Origin: Rachicladosporium sp. CCFEE 5018 | Taxonomy: Eukaryota > Ascomycota > Dothideomycetes > Cladosporiales > Cladosporiaceae | DNA: 64,000 bases | Direction: 5' to 3' | NCBI GenBank assembly: GCA_002077045.2 | Contig: KZ111182.1 | Span: 104,676-168,675 of the forward strand | Translations under genes and position numbers: made by a program | Notes under the pieces: generated by a model | Database searches by the model: none | What the model saw: the letters and a program-made list of their open reading frames with translations, nothing else | What the model was told of the DNA's origin: nothing | Shown here: piece after piece, positions 1 through 10,749 of the stretch | Layout: each line of letters opens with the position of its first letter | How positions within the stretch are numbered: the stretch's first letter is position 1

Positions 1-3000
1 TGTCCTGAAGCCCGGCTGCTGGCCCTGCCCATGCACATTCACCGATGTTGGCCCGATCCCGAGTGCAATCGGGACCTCTGCAAGTCGGAAACTCAGGTCC
101 CTCGTTCTCTCATCGTTCATGACGATGGTCGGTCTAGGCTTGGCACTCCTAGGCACAACCCGAATTTGTATATGCGTAGTGGTCCAATTGATGTACACGA
201 CAAAGCGTTGGTTCGAGAGCATACGGGCGCGGGGGTCATTGTAGTTCACATCGACGAGTGCTTCGACGTCGGTGACCCCAGAGTGTGGAAGGTTGACCAC
301 AACCTCTGCCAAGTTTTGAGCGTTTCCACTGCTTGACTTACGTATGACGAAGATGAGATCAAAGAGGTAGTCGTTCTTCATGGGTATATAGCCGTTCGGA
401 TCGTATGCATCGCGGTCCCATTTCGGAGGCTTACCCTTGTAATCAGGGAAGACGTCGAGGGAAAACTACGGAGTGGTCTCAGTATATAAGTCATCTGTTC
501 GCGAGCACGTCCTAACGTACCCATGATTGCCTGTTGCTGTTCATGATGGGTGAGATGTCCGCTGGTTTTCCCGTCACTGTCACGTTCGTAGAAGCCACGG
601 CTCGAGCAGGAGGGTCAAACGGAGCTTGGATTCGTATGTTGTTCTTGGGATCACCTTGAGAGATCCCGTCAGGCTCCTTTTCGCCCATTCCAGCAGTGGC
701 AGAAGTGTCCTCGGTCTCGACAGGATCGGTCGTCCAATCTCTTGAGTTAGCGCACCATAGCTGTCGTATGTCTGTCTCCCCAAGCTTACTTATTGAGGTC
801 GATGGCGTGATCTTGAAGTAATATGCTTTATCGTTGAGTTCCATGGCGAGCTCAGCAGAGTTGGGAACGTAATCAAGGTACGCTTCGCCCTTACCACTTG
901 CGGATCCGAAAGTGAGCTTCGCGTTGATAGCTTTGGCCAGTGGTGTTACCCTGACCATGCGAGAATCTACATCATACCATGCTGCAGCTTCCGTATCGCT
1001 AGGTGATGGAGACAATGTCGGCCAGTCCTTTCCCACCAGTGGCGAGCGAGTGTAAAGCTTCGTCAGGTTGAATTTGGGCAGACCTGTGGTGGTGAGCGAG
1101 GACCCTAGGCTGAAACGCTGCTGATGAGGCGGCTGTGCGAATGTGATATTGTCCAGTTCCTCCACTTGACGATCAAGCAAACAGAGCAATGTGATATCGT
1201 CCAGCTTGGTGTACCTGCAGTACGGTGCTCGAGAGTCCGTTTTCTTCGGATCGTCGCCTGTCCATGTCACCTGTAAGTATAGAAGTCAGCTGCATGTCGC
1301 AGTCACGGCTTTGCAGTCAGCATGCATCGTCTTACCGTTATGCGCAAGTCAGGCATCACCTGCACTATCTGAGACCGCAATATGAAACCATTGAACGGGA
1401 CCTGCATATGCGCACCACCTACGTCCGCCTTCAGATACTCATTGAAGACGCCCTTGATATAGTCTCGGACCAAGTCGTCGTCTCGATCGAGATGATTTGC
1501 CACAGACAGAGCCCCATCGATGAGGCAGTCCGTCCAGTTTCGGTCAATATGGAAGAATCGAAGCGACTCATTCGGGAGGAATGAAGGGTCGGGGATCAGG
1601 AAGTGAGCCGGGATGTCGGCAAGAGATAGCTTGTTCGCAAGCCAAGAGCTTACCAGTGGCCAGTCGGAGTTGTTTGGCTTGTCAAGAGAGAACTCGGTCC
1701 AGATCGCGCTCCCTGCGCTGGTTTGCTTAGCGATCTCATCCTTCATGGCAAGTGCAATCCTGGGGCGTATTGCAGGATCGTCTATCGCATGTGGTGGAAG
1801 AGTCCTTGCCGTAGGCTGCACGATCCTTTGTGGTTCGGGAGTGCTGGTGCCTTTCGCCAGGCTTTTTAGCGTTTTCATCTTGTCCGTGAGCCCAGCAATT
1901 ATGGTATGGGTCGAGGAGACTCCATTGTCGTCGCTATGCACCTTGCTGACTGCCCAATTGTATACGAGTGATCGGAAACGCATCAAAGCGGCGTTGAAGG
2001 CAGTGTCAGCGATTGCACAAGCTTTGCCAAGTTGCCATGCAGAGGAGTAGCTAAGATCGATGAGACCAGTGGCTGGATCGAGAATCTGATACTCTTTAGA
2101 AGTGTTGCTTCCGGCGCACCAGTCATCGCGTGGTGGCCACTGGACCCGCTGTGGTACAAGAGGCCCTCGACTGAAAGCTGCAGTCTCCTCGCCAGTCTCA
2201 GTCCGCCACCTGGCAAGCGAATACCCTGCGTCGAGCCGCTTGTGCAGAGCACCAGCTGTCTTCGCTTGCTTGGTGGCTACAGCGGGTGTTCCGGAGGTGA
2301 CTTTCGACGCCTCGACAAGAACATCCAGTAGACTTTGTGGGGGCTTCAGCATCTGCATGCTCTTCATGATCTCACGAGTGTCCTCTACAAAGTCCCACGG
2401 ATGGGGAGGCAGCGCTGTATACGTCCAGGAGAACAGAGAGACCATCGCAATGCGCTCCATTCCTACGGTCGCTACCTTCGTGCTTTTGGGGTCGGCAAGG
2501 AGTTCAGCAGCAATCGCATCGTTATCCGTCTTGACAGCATCGTGCACGCCCTGTAGCGTGGAATCGACATGCTCAATAGAGATGAGATGGCAGATTTGAG
2601 TAGTCGGTACCGTGAGGTCAAGTCTTGCAGTCCGACCGGACACAACGATGCTGTAATTGCCGACTTGCTCAACGCCAGCATCGGGAAAGCCTTCTGTGTT
2701 GACCTGTCGACTGTCAGCAGCGTTGCCCCAAATACATCACTCTCAGCGCCCTGATTGGGCTGAACATACCGCACGCATGTGAGCAAGGTATTTGTTGCCT
2801 TCAACATTCGACTGCATAGTTCCATCAGCGGCGGTCTGCGTGAATAGTTTGAGGAAGGTTGCCTTTGTCGGAAAGATGGCTGTCATCGCCTCGTTGGAGG
2901 CCTTCAATTCGTCTAGACCCTTGGTGTCGGTGGCAAAACCAGCGTCGTAGTTGATTCGAGATCCGAGAGCGAGATGCATGTACTCCTGCACCTGCATGGC

Positions 3001-3872
3001 GAACGCACCGCTCAGCGGCTGTCTGTCGAGCTTAAGATCGATTGACGGAGAGTCCTTGATGAGATACGGCTTGAAGTCGACCGGAAGTATAAGCTCTGCC
3101 GGGTCGAACACCATGACTGCCAGCTGGGGCGTTTATTAGTGTCATGATATGAGAACAACCCCCAGCATCCATGCTTACCCATGGGACTGCACTACGGAAC
3201 ATGTTAGTCGGCGGATCTGACGTTTTGGGGGTCACGCGATCAGATTCAAGGTCGGGATCGCATAAATCGGGCATGAGAACACCAGCACCTGCATGACGTT
3301 CCCATGGGAAATGCGGATCGTTCAGTACGATGTGTGGCAAGATCCTGGCTTCGTCCTGGTGACCGTCCGGTGGATAGTAGCTATTCACCATGGATCTCTC
3401 GATCGCAAACTGGGGCGCCATGACTTCGAACTCTTGAGGCGCTGGAATGAAGACATTCTGTGATGCCTCTCGTCTGTTCTGCTTCGTGAGCTTTTTTCTT
3501 CTCCACCCTTTATCGTGGTCGTTGGGTGGGTCCTTGGATTCGTAGCTGTCCGATTCGATTACTTGCTCAACATTGATACTGTAATCGCCTGCGAGCAGGC
3601 CGGGACGATAGTATGAGTACAGCTGCATCTCACCAGGCTTGACAAGAGGCGGCTCAAATGGCGTTCCTGCGTTAGCCGCCAGGAACTTTGCCATGTGGCG
3701 GAGGGGGATATCGCGGGCCATGGCGTTGATGTTGAGGATGTCCTGCCGATTTTTGAAATAGGACCTCGAGGGCCGTGAAGGTGGGCAGCAGTCGACGACT
3801 CCAGTAGTAATGAGGACGGTCTCCTGGAGTGGCAGGTCTATTGCCAGTAGAGCATCGATGGTGCCTTGCAGA
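1..3872 (-). CDS. Giant bacterial-like protein of unknown function, 3' end beyond window (gene A)
   Basis: I see five exons on the minus strand: 3872-3179, 3123-2770, 2703-1336, 1270-521 and 465 to the window edge. They are joined by four canonical introns (55, 66, 65 and 55 nt), all in phase 0. The readable product is about 1,210 residues and still open at position 1. The blocks LPHIVLNDPHFPWER then PWLAVMVFDPAEL (the latter across an intron), and later ESLRFFHIDRNWTD, GFILRSQIV and LLCLLD, give a conserved, mostly soluble, beta-rich look. I see no signal peptide, membrane segment or enzymatic motif. From memory these blocks resemble large uncharacterised bacterial proteins; no eukaryotic family comes to mind. 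The 5' end is unresolved: the frame is open only to about 3872, and a possible first exon lies upstream. Function unknown. The neighbouring genes C, D and E also look bacterial-like, which suggests a shared role. Confidence 0.7.
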
Positions 3873-4246
3873 GCTCAGTTGCCGCGAGCTCCAGGTCCAG
3901 GTGCGCTCCACAGGCTGGACGTCCGGTGTGCTCTCAAAGCCAGTCCAGACGAAGTCGACTTGTCTGCTGTCACCACACCCCCGAAGCGCGACGGCGTCGC
4001 CATTGACCAGCATACAATATCATGCTGTACATGGACCTACCGTGAACCTCAGAGAAGGGTTGCAGAACAACTGTCGCGTGGCGCTCCACCACCGCGTTCT
4101 GAGGTTGCCTGTCCGAATGGTGGCGCGGTGTCGAGTGCTTCGCTACCACACACCGCCAGCACCTCGCGCAACGATAACAACAGCTGATATCGTCCCAAGC
4201 CATCGTCTTCAACCGATCGTGGCAGCTTCGACAGCGGTCTGGACAT
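3873..4246 (-). other. Probable 5' exon(s) of gene A, splicing or frame unresolved
   Basis: A minus-strand ATG at 4246 in good context (CATCGCCATGTCC) opens a coding-like stretch beginning MSRPLSKLPRSVEDDG. A possible donor GTAGGT lies near 4042. A second coding-like stretch (about 4013-3900, containing DFVWTGFESTPDVQPVERT) is in another frame, and the clear exon of gene A is in a third frame with an in-frame TGA at 3875-3877. I found no set of canonical introns that joins all three cleanly. Either a small exon or intron escapes me, or a frameshift is present. Treat the gene A N-terminus as unknown. Confidence 0.35.
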
Positions 4247-4590
4247 GGCGATGGTAAGCTGCAGATGGTGTGAGACAAAGAGGCTGGCTGAGATGCATGT
4301 GTGACAACGCGGAGACTTTTGTGGCTGGCGGATCCCTTGTACCACGCGAAGCTACAACATGAACTGGGAATAGTCTCGGGCGCTGCAACCGCGGCGATAC
4401 CGGCAAATATGGCCCTCTGGATTGGCAGGCATACGCAACGAGAGCGAAATGCTCTTGACTTCGGACTTCAACAACAGGCGTGATCACAGCGTGTAAAGCT
4501 CCTCGAACACCTCCTCGACCTCCAAGATATCTGTCTATGCCGCTGGGCGTCTAAGTCTCATGCGTACCTTGGATCGGGCATCCTCTCACA
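4247..4590. promoter_or_regulatory. Divergent intergenic region, gene A / tetraspan gene
   Basis: These 344 bp lie between the probable start of gene A (minus) and the tetraspan gene (plus). They presumably hold both promoters. No distinct motif, repeat or RNA gene is visible. Confidence 0.4.
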
Positions 4591-5553
4591 ATGGCGAAGA
4601 TCACACGTCTGGCAGCTATCCTGACACCACTCGCGCTCGCGACAGTCGCAATAGCCTTCGCCATCACGGCTGCAACCCATAAGGATTGGTCTTCTCGGAA
4701 TTTCTACACAGATGACCAATCTCAATGGAGTCCAGCGACGATCGACTCGACCGAGTACCGTTCACCTTTCCAGATCTGTGGCTACAGACGAGACAATACT
4801 ACCTTGAGTCTCGACTCTCGCAATAACACTTACACCTACGTCTGCCAGCGATTCGGTTCGTCTGGCAGCAACAAGACAAGCTGCGAGTCGCTCAATTACA
4901 CGCTTACGCAGTCTGATGCTCGCTATGGCGATGAACGCCTGTGCCAGCAGATCCACTGGGCTGGCAATGTGAGTAGTCGTGCAGCTTGGAAGCCAACGAA
5001 TGGAGCTAACGCCAACTTCTAGCTCGTCATCGCCAGCACGTCTTTCATCGGCATAGGCTTCTTCTTTACATTCTTCCTCGCCTTTCTCTCCATGATCATG
5101 ATCTTCACCCCGAACGCAGCAGAGCAAGACTCACCTCGGGAGTCGGAGGCCCACGCGGAAGCCTCAAAGCACGCAACGGCACACTCGCATCAGCCCCAGC
5201 ATCAGCATGTTCGCAAACGGCCTCATGAACGCTTTCTGCTACCCGTGGCACCATGGTTCAACGTTCTTCTGATCTTCTGCTTCGTCTTCGGTGGAGTACT
5301 CTACATCTTCGCGCAGTTCTACGGCGTGCTAGCATTCGTGCAGTCAGCTCCCGACAATGGCGCATTCGCATCATTCGGCAATAACAACAATGGAGATACT
5401 GTGGTCGGACTGAACCGCGAGCATGCTCCGTGGGTGCAGGGCAAGGCTCTGAGTGTGTACGCTTCGGCGGCATGGCTGAGTGCTGGGCTTGCGGCAATGG
5501 CGGCTGGATTTGTGTGGAGGTTGCCGAGAATCTCTGGCAGGAACATCTTGTAG
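4591..5553 (+). CDS. SUR7/PalI-like four-transmembrane protein (gene B)
   Basis: Two exons (4591-4968 and 5023-5553) with a 54-nt GTGAGT...CTAG intron; exon lengths sum to 303 codons, giving 302 residues. An N-terminal hydrophobic helix is followed by a Cys- and N-glycosylation-rich loop (NNT, NKT, NYT sites). Three further hydrophobic helices follow: one right after the intron, one starting at WFNVLLIFCF, and one near the C-terminus starting at YASAAWLSAG. A His/Gln/Glu-rich cytoplasmic stretch lies between the second and third. This layout fits fungal SUR7/PalI claudin-like plasma-membrane proteins, which act at eisosomes or in pH sensing, but sequence identity to a named member is not obvious. 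It sits between the bacterial-like genes A and C and may be unrelated to them. Confidence 0.6.
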
Positions 5554-5879
5554 CGGCTACGTAGGCACATTACTGGTTGCGTCGTAGATGAAACCGTCAT
5601 GTTATCATCGCTCCCCAGAGCGTTGTTCCCAAACGTCAATCATCAGTTTTGCATGCCGCGGATTCTGCACTCTCAGCGGCGCATATGCTCTGCTACGCCC
5701 CATTGGACGCTGTCCGGCACTGTGCTTGTGGATGATCGTCTCTTCCGTAAGCTCATCCCTGTCTTCAGTACATCTCGACGACTCTCCAGCATTCGACCTG
5801 CCGGCATAGGGTATGCCGTTCTATATGCTCAGCATGGCGCCCACTCCACTGTGAGGCTCTTCGCGTTTCAGGAGATCAG
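5554..5879. other. Convergent intergenic region, genes B and C
   Basis: 326 bp between the stop of gene B and the stop of gene C. No gene, repeat or recognisable terminator structure seen; it must contain both 3' ends. Confidence 0.4.
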
Positions 5880-7714
5880 TCAGTGCCAGCCAGCAATGAG
5901 ATTCAACTCCGGCTCGAGATTCAGGGCCAACGGGAGTCTGTCTGTACCCAGTGCGCGCGCAGCAGGCGTAGCAGCTGCTAGTTGCGCTGGTGCCAGAGCT
6001 GCCACCAAGGGTAAGTAGGACTTAGCGAACATGAAGCGACTAGTGGACGGACTCCATCCTATATTCATGACGTTCCAGCCATACCGGCTTTCGAACGTGA
6101 GGAGCGGCACGGACGTACCAGAGGTTGGCGGTACCGCCGTTTGCACATCGTTGCTCCACGTAACATGAAAAGGAGCTCCGCTGAAGAGGCCAAACCTATA
6201 AGCGGCAGTGAGGTTTGTGGCATCAAGACTTAGCGCAGCTTTCCACATACTTTGCCAGAGTGGGGGTTCGCCACCCGCAAGTATGTCCTTCGCCCCAGTA
6301 CCTCGGTCGTAAGTGACTTCCAGTGTCGTATTCGCAGGCTGAGGTGTCACTTGACGGAGACCACCAACCGTGACCAGATTGCCGATGTTCCTGACCTCCG
6401 TCAGAACTAGCGGTCGCACGACGCCTGAGACGAATGCATCCCGCGAAAGCCCCCAGAACAGTCTCCGCGCTGCTCCAGAAGTGTCCTGTGCAACGATGGC
6501 TAGAGCGAGCGCAGCTGGGGAAGTCTTAGGCAGCTGGGGATGTGTGTTCTTCGGCGTCCGTCCCATCGTCAATGTCGGGGTCAGCGAGCCCACGGCCAAC
6601 AGGTAGGTAAGCAGTCCAACGATCTGACTCCGCTGTGGCTCGCGCAAGTCAATTTCTTGTCCTTTCTCCTCTTCGCCATTTGCCCCTTCGTCTCCTGCCG
6701 CTGCGAGTGCGAGCCTTACGAGCTTAGCAGCACAGTTTCCAGCAACGCGCCAAAGGGCTGCAGATTGCATGGTTCGGTGCACATCATTTACATTCACCGT
6801 TCGAACGTTGATCGGGTATTCCCAATGCACCACAGGCCAATCGAGCTGAGGGTGACCCCTACCAAATTTATAGACCCACGTATGCTGCCAGAGACGACAA
6901 AAGTCCTCGACATGCGCACCGAGCCAGCCGAGCTCGACTTGATAATTGACCTGCTTTGATCAGCACTCATGTTGTAGATACGTGCTCGCAGGTCATTTAC
7001 CTGAACAGCGCAGTGCTCCTGGTCAGGGCCTTTTGCGATTCTGAACTTGGGCGTCCAATGCACTTCGTCGAAGTGGGGATCCTTTCCGGTCGCCAGGCTC
7101 TTAATTTTGTTGCTCAATTGAATCTTGAATATATTGCGCAAATCCACGAATCCAGTGGGCACACTCACTTCGTCGACAAGCGAGTTATACTTGGTAACAA
7201 AGTCGTTCAGCGGTCGTAGAACGGTGGGCAGTGTATCAATAGTGATGGACGAGTTCTTGCCTGGGACAGATGATTTGTCTCTGAAGAACAAAATTGCATC
7301 ACGGAATTTCCGCGTGCAGAGATGCAGTTGAATCCAGAACTGGTAGTCTCCAACGTCTTGCGCGGAGCTGTTGAGTTCCACGATGCAGCACTTTACATTG
7401 GTCTCTGGAGGGCCGTCGGCAAAGTAGACGTCTTTCATACCCCCAATACCGTCGGCCACGCAGTGGAATCCAAACAGCCCTTCCCAGTTGACGTCTGATT
7501 CCGTGCCATATTGTGAGTGTGACGGCTCCGCTGGTACCAGTATTGGAAGGGGGTCATATCTTCCTCGCGCGGCATTCCATTCCAGCACTGGAACGGCAGG
7601 AATCCGCGGACCAGGCGGCGGGTAGAAGGTCCTCTTCTCATCGCCTAAGGTCCAAAGAATTTCTAAGCCAGGGAACTCCAGCTCCACGCCCATTCGAGGT
7701 CCCGCGGTAGCCAT
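5880..7714 (-). CDS. Bacterial-like hypothetical protein, tandem paralogue 1 (gene C)
   Basis: Two exons (7714-7001 and 6950-5880) with a 50-nt GTAAAT...GCAG intron in phase 0; 594 residues. It starts MATAGPRMGVELEFPGLE. The N-terminal half contains YGTESDVNWEGLFGFHC and ELNSSAQDVGDYQFWIQLH. Directly after the intron comes VNYQVELGWLGAHVEDF, then a helical second half (IVGLLTYLLAVGSL, LPKTSPAALALAIVAQD) and a block FESRYGWNVMNIGW. Gene D matches it along the whole length. The layout (GVELEF start, a QVN-V-L-WLG block in the middle, then a helical LLTYLL region) recalls, from memory, proteins in bacterial clusters with toxin- or tail-like genes, but I cannot name a family. An amidoligase-like N-terminus (GvEiEf) was considered and is not supported by further motifs. 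No signal peptide; probably cytosolic. Function unknown. Confidence 0.75.
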
Positions 7715-8263
7715 GTTGTCCTACAGATCCACGCATCCCACCAGCTCCATGTGCGGTATTCATGGTCGACGTATTACTAGCAGCAACCTCGACTCCAGCG
7801 CAGCTACATGGTCTACAAGCGTACTGCAGAAGGCTGACGTGCAGATGGCAACGCATAGAGCGTGTACGATTGGCCGTGGAGGGTCTGCAGAGTGGGGTGC
7901 CACGTCTGCAGCCTTCCAGGGGCAGGCGCGACAGATCCCGCGCAAGCGATGACCTATGGTTGCTGGCAACGTGGATACGGGACGGGTCGGTGATTTCCAA
8001 ACGAGACGCCAGCCAGCCAGCCACCGTTCGAGCGAACACGAAAGGCGTGAGACAACAATTGTTCACAGTATGCCGTCTGTAGCGAGAAGTGTGGTTCCGA
8101 GGCTACCGCAGTTGCATGAGCTTCGTGAGTTGACGTGCAAAAGTCGTGTTCACGCACGCCACAATGCCTCGCTTCACCACGACACAACCGTACTTCACTT
8201 GCGCGCGCAACTGCCACCGCAGAAGACGACGAGATGATGCTACTGCATTATCTACTCTTAAAG
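7715..8263. promoter_or_regulatory. Spacer between tandem paralogues C and D
   Basis: 549 bp between the start of gene C and the stop of gene D, both on the minus strand. It should hold the gene C promoter and the gene D 3' end. No convincing exon or repeat was found in it. Confidence 0.35.
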
Positions 8264-10061
8264 TCAATGCCAGCCAGCTTCGAAATTCCAATCTATGTCT
8301 GGCCTACTACCCAGAGCCTGGACAGCAGTCGAGGCGGCAGGTAATTGTGCAGGTGCAAACTCACTGATCAGGGGTAAGTATGACTTCTCGAGCATGTATG
8401 ATAAGGAGCCAGGGTTCCATCCAATGTTCAAGATGCAAGTGGCGTACCGGCTTTCAAAGGTCAGCCGTGGAGGAGAGGTCCCAGAAGTCGGAGGCACTGC
8501 GGTACGGACGTCGCTGCTCCAGGCCACGTGGAAGGGCGCGCCCTGGTAGAATCCAAAGTTGTGTGCCCTGTTGTAATCAGGGTTGATTGGCTCTAGCGCA
8601 GCCTGCCACATCGCAGCAAAATTGGGAGGCGGGTCGCCGTCGAAGATATTGCGCCTTCCGACGCCATGATTGAATGTTGGGAGCCCGGGATACGCGAATT
8701 GGGGAGTGGTGACCCTTAGATCGCCATCTCGGACAAGATTGAATAGGCTTCTCATCTCGACCTGCACCAGTTGCTCCGCTGTAGCCGCAACATCATCGGT
8801 ACAAAGGTTTGCGAGCGTTTCCAGTGCAGCGCCGGAGGCGTCTTGTGCCACGATTGCGCGCGCGAGTGCAGCCGGGGAAGTCTTAGGCAACAGGGGGAAG
8901 ATGTTCTTGACGGTAAGTCCCATAGCACGCGATGGTAGGAGTGAGCCCGCAGCCAATAGGTATGTTAGCAGACCAATGATCTGACTTCTTGCCGGTTCGA
9001 TCAGGCGCCCGACTCCGTGTTCTGTCACAAGTTGTGCAGCACGTTTCCTAGCCACTCGCCAGAGTGCAGCAAATTGCATGGTCCGGTACACCTCGTCCAC
9101 GCTAACGAAACGAAAGCTGAACTCATGCACGAAGACGATCACGTCTGTTTCGAGGGGTGGCAATTCTTTGCGAAACCTGTGCACCCATGTGTGCCACCAG
9201 AGACGAGCGAATGTGTCCACATTGGTACCCAGCCAGCCAAGGTCGACTTGGAAGTTGACCTTGTCTGTTAGTAGTGACTCCCTCCTTAGTATTCGGATGA
9301 CTTACTTGGACGTGGCAGTACTCCTGAGACCTGCCTTTCGCCACCTTGAAGAATGGGCTCCACCGCTCTTTCTTCTTCTTAAATCGAGGATCCTCACCAG
9401 CTGCTAGCCGGTTGATGCTATCGCTCAAGCGAACTCTGAAGAGAGGCCGGAAGTCTACGATTCCAGCAGGTAACTCGATGCGATCGACGCGCGAATTGTA
9501 CTCTTTGACGAATTCCGCCAAGGGGTACAGGTTCGTTGGAAGTCGGTCAGCCTGTTTGGCTGAGCCTGGATCTGCGAACTGAAGGATTGCCATATGAAAC
9601 ACCCTCGAGCACATATGGAGCTGTATCCAGAACTCGTAATTACCGATTTCCTGGGCCGAGCTGTTCAATTCCAGTACGCAGAAAGTTGCAGGAGCACTTC
9701 CGCCATCCGCGAAGAGAATGTCCGTGTCTGTAGTTGCGTCAGGAACGCAGTGAAAGCCAAAAAGCCCTTCCCAAGTCACATTGGATTCGGTCCCGTACTG
9801 CGCGTCATGTTCAGGCACGAGAATAGGTGCATCGACATTTCGACCTTGCGCTGCATCCCACGATCGTACGGGTATGGAGAGCTCATCGTCGTCAGGCGGA
9901 GGATAGAACGACCTTTCCTCGTCGTTCAGCCGCCAGACCACCTCAAGAAAGCGTGTTAACTCAATGGTTAGAGTATTGTGCTACGGACACAAAGGTTGCA
10001 TACGTACATTTATACCATGGAACTCGATTTCGATTCCAAGCCTTGGTCCGGGTATTGCCAT
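8264..10061 (-). CDS. Bacterial-like hypothetical protein, tandem paralogue 2 (gene D)
   Basis: Three exons (10061-10008, 9941-9306 and 9259-8264); 561 residues; both introns in phase 0. The start MAIPGPRLGIEIEFHGI parallels gene C (MATAGPRMGVELEFPGL). Shared blocks include the YPPP segment, YGTESNVTWEGLFGFHC, VNFQVDLGWLGTNVDTF, IIGLLTYLLAAGSLLP and FESRYATCILNIGW. The second intron (9305-9260, 46 nt) is at exactly the same Gln-Val-Asn position as the gene C intron, so it predates the duplication. The first intron (10007-9942, 66 nt) is absent from gene C. The gene is divergent from the DUF6603 gene E, which suggests co-regulation. Function unknown; the bacterial affinity is inferred from remembered sequence layout. 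Confidence 0.75.
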
Positions 10062-10749
10062 TGTGACACTCGAGCCAGCGTAGGCTTCGAGTACGATGTG
10101 AAGTCATACGAATACCGCCTCGTCAACGCGACCAGTTTGCTTTAAGCCATTCACGTGCTCTGCAGATCCTGGCCGCAGATGCTCCAGCATCGTACGAAGC
10201 TATCGCGCCGCATTTCTGACATGCACGGTTGTAAGTGCGTATCATGTGCCATGGCAGCCACAGACCACAGCGACCAGGAAGTACCTTGGGTACATGTAGG
10301 TTGCAGCCCGCGTCCGAGCAGTCCGCAATGAGCCTGAGCAATCGTGCACCAGCGTGAAGCCAGCTCGTTAGACGTGGAGCGGCGAACCAGGGATCGCTAC
10401 ACTTCGCATGTCAGGCAGCAGCTGCACAGTACATGATGGTGTAGCGACGAGGCGGTCCATGGCTGGCGACATGCAAAAGCTTGGCCAAGCATTGTACCGG
10501 TAGGCCAAAAGTCTTCGTCACCACAGCTCCCCCAGCACGTAGCCAGCCACGAACAGCTCTCGCTTCCAACAACAGCGACCGTTGTGACATGCCTCGAAGA
10601 GACGAGGTAGATGCGTTTGTCACGTGTGTTCGGTGTTGGTCTGTGCCGGAGCCCAACATCATGTCTCCGACGGCGTACGTGAATCGATGTAGCAGAATGA
10701 TGTGCTTGCGCAGTCGACAACGATCGACATCCGCGGCAGGCTCGACATC
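10062..10749. promoter_or_regulatory. Shared divergent promoter region, genes D and E
   Basis: The starts of gene D (minus, 10061) and gene E (plus, 10750, or the alternative in-frame ATG at 10702) face away from each other across about 690 bp. This is the most likely place for joint control of the two genes. I see no TATA box or obvious operator-like repeat. Confidence 0.4.

Noticed and set aside
31..336. Plus-strand open frame of 101 codons at the left edge
   Set aside because: The minus strand of the same stretch continues gene A in good coding sequence (RMLSNQRFVVYINW) after a clean intron; the plus frame is its shadow.
5880..10061. Genes C and D as amidoligases
   Set aside because: Only the short GVELEF-like start agrees; the later catalytic blocks of that family were not found.
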